Translations under genes and position numbers: made by a program
Part shown: piece after piece, positions 1-12,200 of the stretch
How positions within the stretch are numbered: position 1 is the first letter of the stretch
How the letters are laid out: every line of letters starts with the position of its first letter
Origin: Chrysaora quinquecirrha
Lineage: Eukaryota; Cnidaria; Scyphozoa; Semaeostomeae; Pelagiidae
Length of the DNA stretch: 64,000 nucleotides
Direction of reading: 5' to 3'
NCBI GenBank assembly: GCA_014526335.1
Contig: JACTAT010000110.1
Span: forward strand, 310,001-374,000
The notes under the pieces: model-generated
Database searches by the model: none
What the model was told of the DNA's origin: nothing
The model's input: only the letters and a program-made list of their open reading frames with translations

Positions 1-59
1 CCCACTTCCTGGGGTTTGCTGCTGTTGAGTATTAAGGTTTATTTTATTTGTATTTGCAG

Positions 60-218
60 GCTTTGTTGAAGTCTCAGCTGCTAGGACCACTTCTTGAAAT
101 TCTTCTTTCGTTGATGAGTTTATCTGAACATGCTGATAACGCAGAAGATGAGACAAATGAAGATGATGAATTGGAACAAGAAATGGAAGGAAGTACTCTA
201 CCATCTGTCGCGGCTCAG
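60..218 (+). CDS. IPO4: IPO4 exon: HEAT segment with acidic tail
   Basis: Acceptor TTTGCAG at 53-59 and donor CAG|GTTCGA after 218. Reads ALLKSQLLGPLLEILLSL, then an acidic run (EDETNEDDELEQE), ending SVAAQ in phase 0. This matches the human stretch that starts with ALLK and carries the EEEE tract. Confidence 0.88.
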
Positions 219-3200
219 GTTCGATTTTTCTATCCTCTTTTTCCCAACAAACTTACGGCTGGGCCTGAAAAAAGTAGCTAACCCCCTAAACTGAATTATT
301 GATCTTATAAAATATTTTGTGTAGCAGAATCTTGCGTAATTTGAACCACGTGAACTTCAACCTAATAAACATCTGCAATAGAAAAATTAACAAGAAACGG
401 TACCTTACTACAAAATCGCGATTAACAGCGGAAGCATTTTCGGGCATACTTTTTAGCCCTTTTTTCGTCTGACACGTCAGTATGAACGTCAGAAACAAAC
501 CGAAACGATGAACTAAGGCGGAATTTATACCCAGATGTGGCTCCAAATGCACTAGTCAGAAAGAGAAGCTGAATTGGCATTGTGTTTTAAACACCAATCA
601 GCTTCAGGAGGAAGAAAAATGGAAATTAATTGAAGAGTGTCTACACAGAACCGGCTTTTTGTTTTTGATGTGGACAGATTCCAAAACGCTGAAATGAAAC
701 GAGGATCTAACTCAATTATACATGGATGTTTCCGTCATATGACAACATTAACTAGACCACCCTTAGTGTGCGGAAGATCACAACTAGGATTGTTTTCGAA
801 TAATTTGAAAAGAGATTCTTCCTCTTCCTGATCTACCGTGAACAACAACAACAGCAATTACAGCGAGGGGAAGGTCTAGACAGTCCAAAAAAGGAGAAAA
901 TATTGAAGATTTCAGGCTGTACAATCTTATGCGAAGAAGGTTTTTATATGCTGGGTTTCACAGAAATTGATGGAACGAATCATGTTATTAGTACAAAAAA
1001 AACCGCGTATAAAAACCTAAGATCTAAGAGCCTGTTATAGGCTGAAATTTTCATATTTATCCCCCTTTTCATAAGAAGCTATTGCTATAAACCTGTTTAT
1101 CTATACACCGTTTCTACAAGAACCTATTAAGGCTAAGTTGCAAAAATCTAGGTTCTTATACGCGGGTTTTTATGTAGACTTCGGTTTTGTAGTTTTTGTC
1201 ATGTAGTCTTATACTTCAAATAGTTCATTGGCCTTGTTACTAAACATTATTCAACTCAAAGAAAGTCTTTTTAATCGAATTTTTTTATCTCTTCTAGGCA
1301 CTCGATCTCCTTGCCTTACATCTTCCGCCAGCGAAATTCATCCCACAAGTGGTATGTAGTTTATAATAACAACCAAACATACTTACAATTTTTTTACTAG
1401 GCCTATAATAACGGTTTCTGAAGGCAGTCATAGTATATTAAACCAAGCTTGCGAGGCTGAGGGTTAATATTTTCGGTATTGCCTGAAGGAAACAGTTATT
1501 ATATTGTATTATTATATTACCCTATGGACAGGGCATGGGCATGACTCTTAACGATTACTCTAGTACCGTGTTTGGAGCCATTACAACGAAGCCATTTGGT
1601 GCTGCGTTCTGACTCTAAAAAATTAGGACGTTTGCCCTGATTCGCGAGCATTACCGGATAATAATGCCCTATCATTATGTCGCATTCAAACGTTCTCAGC
1701 CAATTAGAGTGCAAAACAGTGTTGCTGCCCTAATCATAGTGTAATGATTGTTAATATGTAACCATAATTTTAAGAGGGAAATTGCATTTAGCAATGAAGG
1801 CAACACTCAACATGGTTATTAGAATGTAAGAAGTTTAAACTATTTGCACCAAATTTTATGTGCTGAAGATGAGACACGCAGAAGAACCATACTTCATTTC
1901 AGCAGAATAAGACATTTGAAGCGATATACTTTGTGTTGAGAATGACCATGTGGTGAGTGAGTCTGACTTCAAATCTTTGGTTTTGAGTTCGATTCTCACC
2001 AAGGTCAAACACGCCAAGAGTGAGGAGAGCCGTCAGGCCGTCAGCTCTCTGTAACTTCTGGAAGGGCTAGGGTCGTACTGCTTAGGTGGTCCTTCATGGG
2101 TCTTCCTCTGCGGATCACAGAAGCCCATATCTCGCAAAGTCAGTAGGATATAGGTACTAAAATGTTTTGCTTTATTGGCTATTGTTCATTCTCCTCACTC
2201 ATTCAAACGCTCCTTTTTTATAAGAACACATTTTATATTAAGTACATCGAGGCTTGGTTTGCTATTGCCAAAAGAAGAACAACAACGTAACTACATGTCG
2301 AGCCTCAGATAAAAAATAAAAGAAAACAGAAAATGTAGGTTAAGAAACTTCATAGAACTACGCAATTACCAAGTAAAAGTATATAGAATATATACCAATC
2401 TGTTAACTATTGTTCGTAGAAGCAATTTATTGTGTGTAATTGTAGAGAAATTAATGTCGAAATAAGAACACTTTTAAGAACACTCGAGCCTCAAATTATT
2501 AAAAAAATAAGAATATTGAGTCTTTGCGAAAGTTATCTCCCGCTGGCGATTCTATACGTAGGCGTATAGAATCTAGAATCTGCAATTAATAGAATCTACT
2601 GTGGTTGTGCATTTTGCGCTCTGTGGTTGATTTTCACGAGCGTGTATCTAGTTCTTATGAAAAATAGTGTAACCATTTTTCTCCTTATCGTGTGTGTTTT
2701 TTACAACATTAGACAAGGTGTCTTACTGTATAACATAGTCATAGTGACGAAATCACAGATTCAATACTACTAAAATACAATCAATTTCTTGCAGATGCAA
2801 ATCATTCAAAGGCTTCTTGCTAGCTCAAATTGCTATCAAAGAAAGGCAGCGTTCGTTGCTTTGGGAGTTCTAGCTGAAGGTTGTGCAGATTATATAAAAA
2901 ACAGGTATGTATAGAACCCTGATGCTTTGTATATTTCCATCAGAAGACGGGGGTGTTGAAACATTAATGAAAAAGTTTTGAATTATAGAGATACTAGCTA
3001 CACGTTATTTGTTATTCGAAAACTTAGCTTCGTTTGCAGCCTGCTTATTTCTTTATTTGGGAGCGTTTTTTGTCACTTCTTAAAAAATATGCTTAAAGTG
3101 CTTTTTCGGGCAAGGGCTTCACGCTGGTGAAAATAGACGGCAAAACATTTTGGTCCTATTTGCAGGGAGGTAATTCTTACAAACGTTGTTCTTATAAAAG

Positions 3201-6200
3201 AGACGTGCACCGCAAATCACCGAATTTGCCCCCTGGGGGCTTAATGATCTTTCATTATTTTAGAGGGGGCTTATTCGAGATGGGGGCTTAAAAAAGGAGG
3301 GGGCTTATAAAATTATTCACAAAAGCATGATTTATCTTCCACTAAAAGAATGCATTTTTCTGTCAAAACTCGATAAAGTACCAATATGGACTCAGAAAGC
3401 TAACACCAACATGTCAAGGGTGGGGGGCTTATTTGAGGATGGGGCTTATTAAGAGTTTCTGGCTCTAGGGTAAGGGTTAATTCGAGGGGAGGGCTTATTC
3501 GAAAGGGGGGAAATTCGAGGATTTACGGTATATGTATTACACTCTTCTTTTTATAAACAATGCAAAATTTAAACAATGCCCCAAGACTTGCCACAATTTT
3601 AAACAATAACTAAACAATTGGCCCTGGGGCGAATAAGTGGTGATAAATTTAACAAAATTAGCCTATAGTGCCAAAAGTGAGTGACTGTCTTTAAATGCTT
3701 ATAGATCGCTATAATCTCACCTAGAAATACTTCATTAATAGTTACAGTGCATCAAAATGCTTTGAAATGAACAGTTCGCTCAATGTAACAATGTAAGCTT
3801 ACCCAAATAAATAATGCATAAAAAATTTTTTGGATGTTTCTTAGTAAGTGGCTAGACAATGTTTGCGGCGAAGTGCAAAAAATCAATTGTTGATAAAAAA
3901 GAGTGTATTCTGGTTCATCTTATAAAGGCGATAGTCAAGTATAATAAATGAATAAAGTCATGTATCGATGAACGAAAGAAATTACCTGATCATTTCATTG
4001 TGTCTTCAAGAATTCGTTTTAAGAAGAAACTGATTCCAATGCCCTATTTATATATAATAAGAAATTTTCATTGCCATGTCCAACTTCTTTTCTTTTTTTA
4101 CTTTTCATTTTTAACTTGCTTTTATTTTTCTCTCTTTCTTTCGTTTTCTTATTTTCTCCTATTCTTCCTTTTTATATGAGTTTAATTAATATCATTGTTA
4201 CTAATTTTTTTGTTGTTACTGTTAATGTTTTTGAAAAAAAATATAATCTGTCATGTGCCGTAGTAGGTAATTTAAATAGGGCACTGGGCTCGATAACCAC
4301 TTTTGGTTCTTCTCAGTGTCCTAGGCAACAATGTTTTATACGTAACATCATTTTTATGTATACTAAGTAGAGTAATCTTTCTTTCTCATTTTATCGGTAT
4401 GCATTAAATTGTAATCTTGTTCCTAAATGATTGATGATTGGTTGATTGATTAATATTTTAACCTGAGCGTGGATCCCGCTTTTGACAATGCGCATTCGTT
4501 TGATTCCTGGACGCTCTCTGTTGTTGGTTTGAGTTATTTCAACTTTACTTGTGGTGTGCATTGGAGACGACGCCGAGATAATTGACTATTTTCCCAGAAA
4601 GGTCTCCCATATGGGCAAAATGGAAGGTGTCGGGTTTAGGTGGTTGTGCAGCGACATTATCACGCTAGCGATACTATACGCGCTACTGTGGAACATACGC
4701 ACTACTGTGGTGGATTGTTATGCTTGATGTTGTGGGCTTTTTTGCTTAATGTGATGGATACGCACTACTGTGTTGGTTTTGTTTCTTTTAAGTGGTGGAA
4801 TTTGTTTTGCTTTTTACCGTGAGACTAACTGAATTATATTATTACCGTAAATCCCCGCTTTAGCCCCTGGGGGCTTATTTGCAAAAATGAATTTTACGAT
4901 GGGGGCTTTTTCGAGGGGAGGGCTTATTTTAAACTTCAGTGGTTCCAGTGTGTCGAAAGAATACCAGAGATAAAAATCTGTGATCTTACTAAAAGCAGCT
5001 GTTTGCCAACAGCCAATTGCTGATTATTGGTTGAATTGATAGTAAAATCTGTCAGGACTAACCTATTCAGTGTTTTAACTAGTTGAAAGACGAACTACAC
5101 GCAGTTTTTTTATAAGCAACCGATTATAAGCAACAAAGATGTAGAAGGCCTAAAGCTTTAAGCAACGTATAGTACCACAGGAAAAAAACCTAAGCAACTT
5201 TTTAAATTTTTTATACAGGGTGGCCCAAAAAAAAGGGACCCCCTTAGGTAAATAATTTCTGTATAAATTTTCTCAGGGAGGAATTTTATCAAATTTATAC
5301 CAGGTAATATTCAAGTCAAGTGCGTTATCCTGTAGATATATGTTGGTGATAAGAGCTTCCATCTCAGCGCAATGGGACATTAAATTCATGATGTCCAAAA
5401 ACCAGCTGTTTATATTCCACCATTGCGTACTGTACTGCAATCGTGCGTGAAGGAGAATCATTATCCCAGAGTAAAATTGTCACGACCATTTATGTATGGT
5501 CAGTCATATTAGAAAAGTGTATTGAGCAGGATTGAGGACATTTTGAATATCATTTGACTGAAAGAATGAGTTATTGATTTTTCTGTTTTGTTGCGTAAGG
5601 ATTACGTAAGGGTATAAAGTTGCATATTTTGTTACAGTACGTTTTTGGATTGTAAAGTTTTAAAGTCAATTTATTCAGAGATACTAACCCATATCATCAT
5701 GATATTTACATGATATATCTCACTTGAGTTGAATATCATGTAGTATTAATTTCATGAAATTCCAACTTAAGAATAAATTATTAATAAATTATTTAGTTAG
5801 GGGGTCCCTTTTTTTGGGCCACCCTGTAATTTATATCACTGCAAGCAATCGAGGATTGATCAACATAGAAGCTATTTCCTCATTTGTCGTCAAAACTCGC
5901 ATATCCACGGAGTGTTTCTCGTTAAGTGACGCATTTCATCGACGGGTTTCTGCTTAACTTTCAATTCAAAGTCTCTATGTGGTAATTATATCAGCAGGGA
6001 GAAATGATTCCAGTCTTCAATTCAAAGTCTCTATGTGGTAATTATATCAGCAGGGAGAAATGATTCCAGTCATTTTATGTGCAATGTTAGATTTTGCTGT
6101 TTTTCTAGCCTCTATACTATTCTTAGTGCAAAAATTACAGTTAAAATTAAGCAACTACTAAGCAAATTTTGCTACTAAAAGGTGGCCATTAAAGGTCCAA

Positions 6201-9200
6201 AAATAAGCAACTATTTGGACTAGGGTTGAGCAAAGTTGCTTATAAAAAAAACTGCGTGTATAGACAGAAACAAATTCGTAAATCCTTCGAATAATTCCCC
6301 ATGGGGGCTTATTCGAGAGGAGGACTTATTTGCAAAAATGAATTCTTAAGTTGGGGCTTATTCGAGGGGAGGCTTATTTGAAGGTGGGGGCTTATTTGAA
6401 GGTGGGGGCTTATTTGAAGGTGGGGGCTTATTTGAAGGTGGGGGCTTATTCGAGGATTTACGGTATAAACATTGTTTCTCTGTTTCTCTTGTAGACATCT
6501 TCAAGAAGCTTTGCAAACTGTTTCTCGTGGTAGGTCAATTTTTGTCTTGAAACTCCTCTCTCTTCTAATAAACGCCTCCCTTAGAAATTTAGTAAACACT
6601 TTGAGCGCTCAATCGAAGTTATATTGGATCCCATTTCGAGGATTCTGTTACGTTCTGGTGCAAAATACCACAACAGATCTGTATATCTAACCCAGGGGAG
6701 GGGTACTTCACCCGTCCCCCCTAATGCAGGCTGACAGGTATGTGCTCATCATATGGGTGGGTGTTGTTTTAAAATTGGGTCGGCTGGGTCGGATTTATGT
6801 CTAAAACAACTTGAAAGTGGGTATAGAATCAAATTTCTTTGACATTTGGTACACAAATGCACACTAAAATCATAAAGTTGGGTGGCTGAAGGTGTAAAAC
6901 AATTCCTTGAAGATTGGATTATCCAAAACTCGGGGGCATATCCCTGTACATCTAAGGGTCAATTGCAACCCCTTCCCTTGGTATCCAGCACAGTATTGCA
7001 TATAGGCTCGCTACCTAGATTTGATTATATTTGATAGGAATTCGGCAGGCTACAAAGGCCACAGCGCGTTGAAGGAGTGGCTCTTTCATATCAAAAATTA
7101 AATTTCAGTCAAATTGATTTTGTAGGCTTATCAGATGATTCACACGTAGTTAGGAATGCTTCTTTATTCACTCTTGGACAATTTGGAGAACATTTACAGG
7201 TAAGTAAAGAAACTATGTATAGATCGTGAATGACTGGAAACATAGCGCCGCATTAGAATTTTCTGTGAAGGGAGTTACCTACTTGATAAAGGGGACGCTT
7301 TTTGGCCCACCCGATAAAAACGCAGGAACTATGCATGCTTTGATTTTTGCAATTTTGAATTTCGTGATGACATTTTCGAGAGTACGTAGTGTATCCAGTG
7401 TGAAATTATGCGCAACGTAGAAGTATATAGTTTTGCTGTTTTAAGATGAATGAAATAACTTCTTATCTTCTAACCTTTTTATAAGAAACATCAGTCAACC
7501 AAATGCAGTAAGGTTTCTAAAGGCGGGTTCTTCTTAGCCAATTCTTTTTCTGTAGCCTTCTTTTTCGGAATGTGTGTTTTTCGGAAGCCATTCTTCTGAA
7601 AACGGCTGGTTTTAGAGCTCTCCAAAACCTTCTGCCACCAAAAGCAGACGTTTTCTGAGACTTTCGAGAGATTCTCGGTTTGAAGTTCGAACGACACTGC
7701 AATTTTGCAGTTGCTAGGAGATATTCCGAGTCTGGGACGATGCAAGCAAGAATTTTGGTACACATATTTTTTTTGTAAGAAAATAGAAATGTATCCGGTA
7801 CTGAAAGTTTTTTAAAATTTTCAGATTTTAGTACTGAAAATTTTTACGAGTTCCTTGAATATTCACATTGGCAACATAGCTATTCTATCTAAATGATGTT
7901 CCAAACCAATTTGTTGATCGTTTTGGAAAGCATATGGGTTTCCTGCTTCTCTGCTTCTCACAGAAATGCTTTATTGCAGAGGAAGCAGAAGAAAATGGAA
8001 TAAAATTTTTCGCTTTCTGAGTTGAAAAGTTGCGTACGTAAAAAATTTCCGGTACTGGAGTTTCTTAAATTTTGCCTATTCGAGAGCCTGGGTTTCTTAT
8101 AAAGAGTTTCTTATAAAAAAATTTGATGCCTACAATCTGGTTTGTATAAGGCAATACTCATCATATGATCGTCCATTTCTTGTCTGTTATTCTTTTATCA
8201 TCTATATCGCATCATTTCCTACTTTTCTTACAGGGAAGATTTTTCAAATAGTGGCAAAACACAATAGATGGGAGACGAGAGCCAACGACTTTTCCGCTGA
8301 GCTAAAGAGCTCAATAAAATCGTCGAATAACTCTGCTAGTCATACAGCACAAGGCTCTCCTCCCTTTTAACGTTTGTGTTTCGGCAATGTTAAGCCTTCC
8401 TCAATACACCTTTTCAACTAAGAGCCTCGATTCCAATATTTACGAAAATTTGTTCATACAAAAATTTTGACTGAAAATTCAGACTGAGCACCTTCATTTT
8501 AGTCTAGAGAGAAATTTTTACATCCCTAATCCTTGCGATGTTGATTTTATAGCGATTAAAAGTTTGAAAATTTATAAAGGATTTGACCGTGGGGTGAAAT
8601 TTTACACCCTCAGTTATTTTCACGGTTAAATCCCTTAAAAATTTTCAAACTTTCTATCGCTATTAAATCAACATTGTAGCGACTAGAGTCGTAAAAAATT
8701 GCCTCAACACTAAAACGAAGGTGCTAAATTCGAATCTGAAGTCGAAATGTTTCTGTGAGGCAATTTTCAAATTTTTTGAAAACGAGGCCCTTAGTTGAAA
8801 AGGTGTACACAATACATATTAATGTACAGGGTGTTGAAGAATAAAGGAACCCGCTTTAAAAGCCGTTTTATTAAGGAACCGTAGCTTCGAGGCTAATAAA
8901 GTTTTGTCATAATAGTTACTGCTTGTAACAAATCGTATGGGTAAAAGGATTTTTTTGCATATTTCAACTTTACAGAAATATGCTGTTTTGTGTTTCATTT
9001 ATAAGTAAGGCACAAACTCTATGCTTATTTCATGTTACTCAGGATTGCCTGGTGCTGGGACAAACAGCAAGGGTTTAATGATATACCAATTAACCAAATC
9101 AGGCCGAGAGTTAAAAATTGTCGGAATTAGACCGACAACATATTGAAAATTGGATATAAACACGTATAAAAACATTGTAGCAAATTTATGCTCATAAATT

Positions 9201-12200
9201 AAACTTTGCTTTATGCAAAAATGAAGATTTCTTTACCTAGCTCCTTTGTTGGAACACCCTGTATAATTGTCATGAATGACAACCATTCATTACATACACG
9301 TTTTTTTTTTTATAAGAACACTGAAATTGAAGAAAGCCATGCAATGTTCTTAATTTTTCCGATTTAAAGGCTCAAAATGTTCTTAACATGTTCTTCATTT
9401 TCTTGCTTTTTAAAAAGCTGTTCTTCTTCAAATTAGATGGCAATTGCTACAAAAAGGGGCGCATATGTAAAAATATCACATATATTCACAATGATTGATA
9501 GTTCACCTGTTTTCTAGAGTTGAGAACAGGACAGCGCAACAAGAAAGTAAATTCTAATTTGTTTCTAGCTTCACAAAGCCTTTTAATGTTCTTAGCATGT
9601 TCTTAACTTTTTAGCCTCTGAAGCCTTATGTTCTTATATACTTTGTTCTTATAAAAAAAAAAACGTGTACAATATGTCATACACATACAATTTATTATAT
9701 ATTATATAGACTTACACTATATTTCTTACAGGGTATATATGCAACAGAGCTAGCTATAAGTGCTATAGGATCGTTAGGTAAAATCGTATTCTTTTTCTTA
9801 TATATTCTACCTTTCCGTTGCACACAAAAGATTTCTAAGAAATGGTTTTGTGCCTATGTGTTTTTAAAATTTCTGATGCCGCAATCGTTCAATAATAGAA
9901 CAGTACATCCTCAATTATCTGAACAGGTTGAACTCAGTTTAACGGGTAGTTGCTCGAATAAGCCGAAAAATTGGATAATCAAGGACGACCATTTTGTAGT
10001 GAATTTAACATTCTTTAGTTTAGGCCCTTCCTTATCATTCTAGGCCATTTCTGTTGCTATTCATTCATTCTGTTGTTTCACATCACTCAGCAACGCATCT
10101 CATTATTTCGGCATCACCCACGTCATTCGCTACACCTACACATGACACACATGACTGCATTACATCATCTCACCAGGTCATTCCCACGTTACTTCAATTA
10201 TTGCCTTATTTGTCTTACATCTCAGTTTTCGTTCCATTTCCTTGAATATCGTACCATAGCTATTTTCCTTATTTGTACCGTTCAGTTTCTCAGCCCGCTT
10301 CCGTGTATCAACTTTAAATACCTGTGTTTCTTTGTAAATATTTAGTTCAGTAGATAGTTCAGCAGATTGTTAATACGAAACGCTCGTCTCTTTCTCTGGT
10401 CTTTCTCTGGCTCCGTGTTTCTGACACGTTAATCAGGCATCTATCGACGAAAGACAGTTCCTGTGGAGTTCACAAGCAGTTAAATTAGTAAAGCACGAAC
10501 ACACGCATCTGTTTTACTAAAATTTCACTTGCTAACCTTCCTTGCAAGTTTATTGTTACTGCCCACAGGTACTTAAAGATTGTTCAAATGGATTGCAGAC
10601 GACATTAGTAGAAATTTTTAGATGCGAAGTTGCTTTATTTTCTTATTCATAAATTCAAACGAATATAACTTTATTTACTAATCATACTTATATCTACTTC
10701 ACGCTAAGATACAATACAAGAATTATATCTTACAAGTATAGTAAAGTCAGTCTAGCGATTTTATGTCGATCTCATCAAGCATAATACATCGTTCCTTGAC
10801 CGTCTGTTCAAAGGGATGGGGTGGGGTGGGCAGTCTTACTTCTCAACGAAATTGCTATCGACGTGTGAAGACTCTTGATCACTCACAAGCTTATATACTG
10901 TATACTCCCTTGGGTCCTAACCTATGCAGACAATGGATCACGCTTATATCCTTTCTCCTAGGGTATGGGATAAGTAAATTCATTTAACTGCTTTAAATAT
11001 GTTAGACAACTCAGTATAGTAATCATTAATAGCGAAAGATTGTTCCATGTGTCTGAAGGCAACATACGAAATGTCCAGTCTTTGCGTCGTGTAACACGAC
11101 TGAGCGTGGAGAACTTGTCTAGGCGAATATACGAAGAAAAAATCGATGTATTTCTAACAAGGCTTGAAAGGCATGCATAGAACAACACGGAGGACATCCC
11201 GACCAATTCAGACCATACACTCATGTAGAAAACGTCCCTTGCCCTTTGTTTTGTAACCTGCTTATATTGCTGACTTCGTTGCACCTGCATTTGTGACTAC
11301 AAATTTTGTAGTCTGGATTACTCGGAATTAAGATAAGTTAGAATTTACCTTTTTTCTACGAGAGATTTTCGTTAGTTTAAAGCTTTCGTTGCTTGAATTT
11401 TGAACGATTCTACGACAGAAAACACTTCATATCAATCATTTAGTTGCGGGGCTACTTTTTGGCTCATTTGACATACTTTTTATCAACAAAGATTTTTTCC
11501 TGCAGCAGATTTTTGGAGAAACGTGAGCAATTTATAAGATTGGACTATTTTCACTCCAATGGCAGCATTGGAAACCCCCCTCAAGCAATGTTGATTTCCT
11601 GCTGTTTGGAATACCCTACGACAACACGCAATGACTCTTATGAAACCTCACACTGTGCACCAATAGAACAACATTGTTTTGGGGGGAGGGGGCTGATTTT
11701 CTGTGCCTCCCATCAAGAAAAGAAAGAGGAGTCATAATCTGGCGAAATTACAGGGGTGTTCCAAGGACTTTGGCAGGCATTGTAGTTGTCTCTAATTGCC
11801 AACCACAACCTGCCCGTGCGTGTTACAATTTTTCGATAAGATTTCTAAATGAGTAGCAATTGTTCGAGTATTTTCTGAAAATCTCTTCTTGTCCAAACTC
11901 TTCTATTCCAGTTATATTTCGTTCTGTATAAAAACATTTTAGTGTGAAAAATATCTTTTATACTGATTTACATGCCTGTATGGGCCTTTTCAACTGACTA
12001 TTTTTCTAGTGGTAGAGCACCCACTGTACAATCTCACTGCAGGGTACTTTGACTCACTTTTTCTTGCATCAATTTAATGATTTGAATTTTTCTTACATCA
12101 TCTTGTTTTTGGCAGGTATTCTTAAAAGAACCAGCTACTTTGGAAACCTCAAGTTTACAGGCACAAACTGTCGGTATGTATAGACACTTCTGCAAAGATG

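Larger units (their letters stand above)
1352..2794. other. IPO4 intron with dispersed repeats
   Basis: Contains the 1440-1735 dispersed repeat, a tRNA-derived SINE-like unit (1945-2155) and a decayed TAAGAACA-type element at about 2212-2540. No coding sequence recognised. Confidence 0.6.
5097..6259. mobile_element. TATAAGCAAC MITE, split by a mariner-like MITE
   Basis: Ends ACACGCAGTTTTTTTATAAG and its inverted copy CTTATAAAAAAAACTGCGTG. AAGCAAC is repeated many times inside. The element is interrupted at 5216-5826 and contains a 56-bp tandem duplication (5961-6016, 6017-6072). Confidence 0.85.
2905..6494. other. IPO4 intron (3.6 kb) filled with mobile elements
   Basis: Holds GGGGGCTTAT-type repeats, a solitary CACGCTAGCG element end, and a TAAGCAAC MITE containing a mariner-like MITE. 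The 4071-4370 ORF is T-rich and has no domain; I treat it as non-coding. Confidence 0.6.
7200..9731. other. IPO4 intron lacking an expected ~70-residue exon
   Basis: The human protein has about 70 residues (a HEAT repeat and ACYALENF region) between the exons flanking this interval. I found no candidate exon. The interval is nearly covered by the 7490-7735, 7757-8118, 8405-8807, 8827-9261 and 9296-9668 elements. Confidence 0.6.

Noticed and set aside
10176..10235. VIPTLLQLLPY as a missing IPO4 exon
   Set aside because: Good acceptor-like CACCAG but wrong phase and no donor; similarity only to generic leucine-rich helix.
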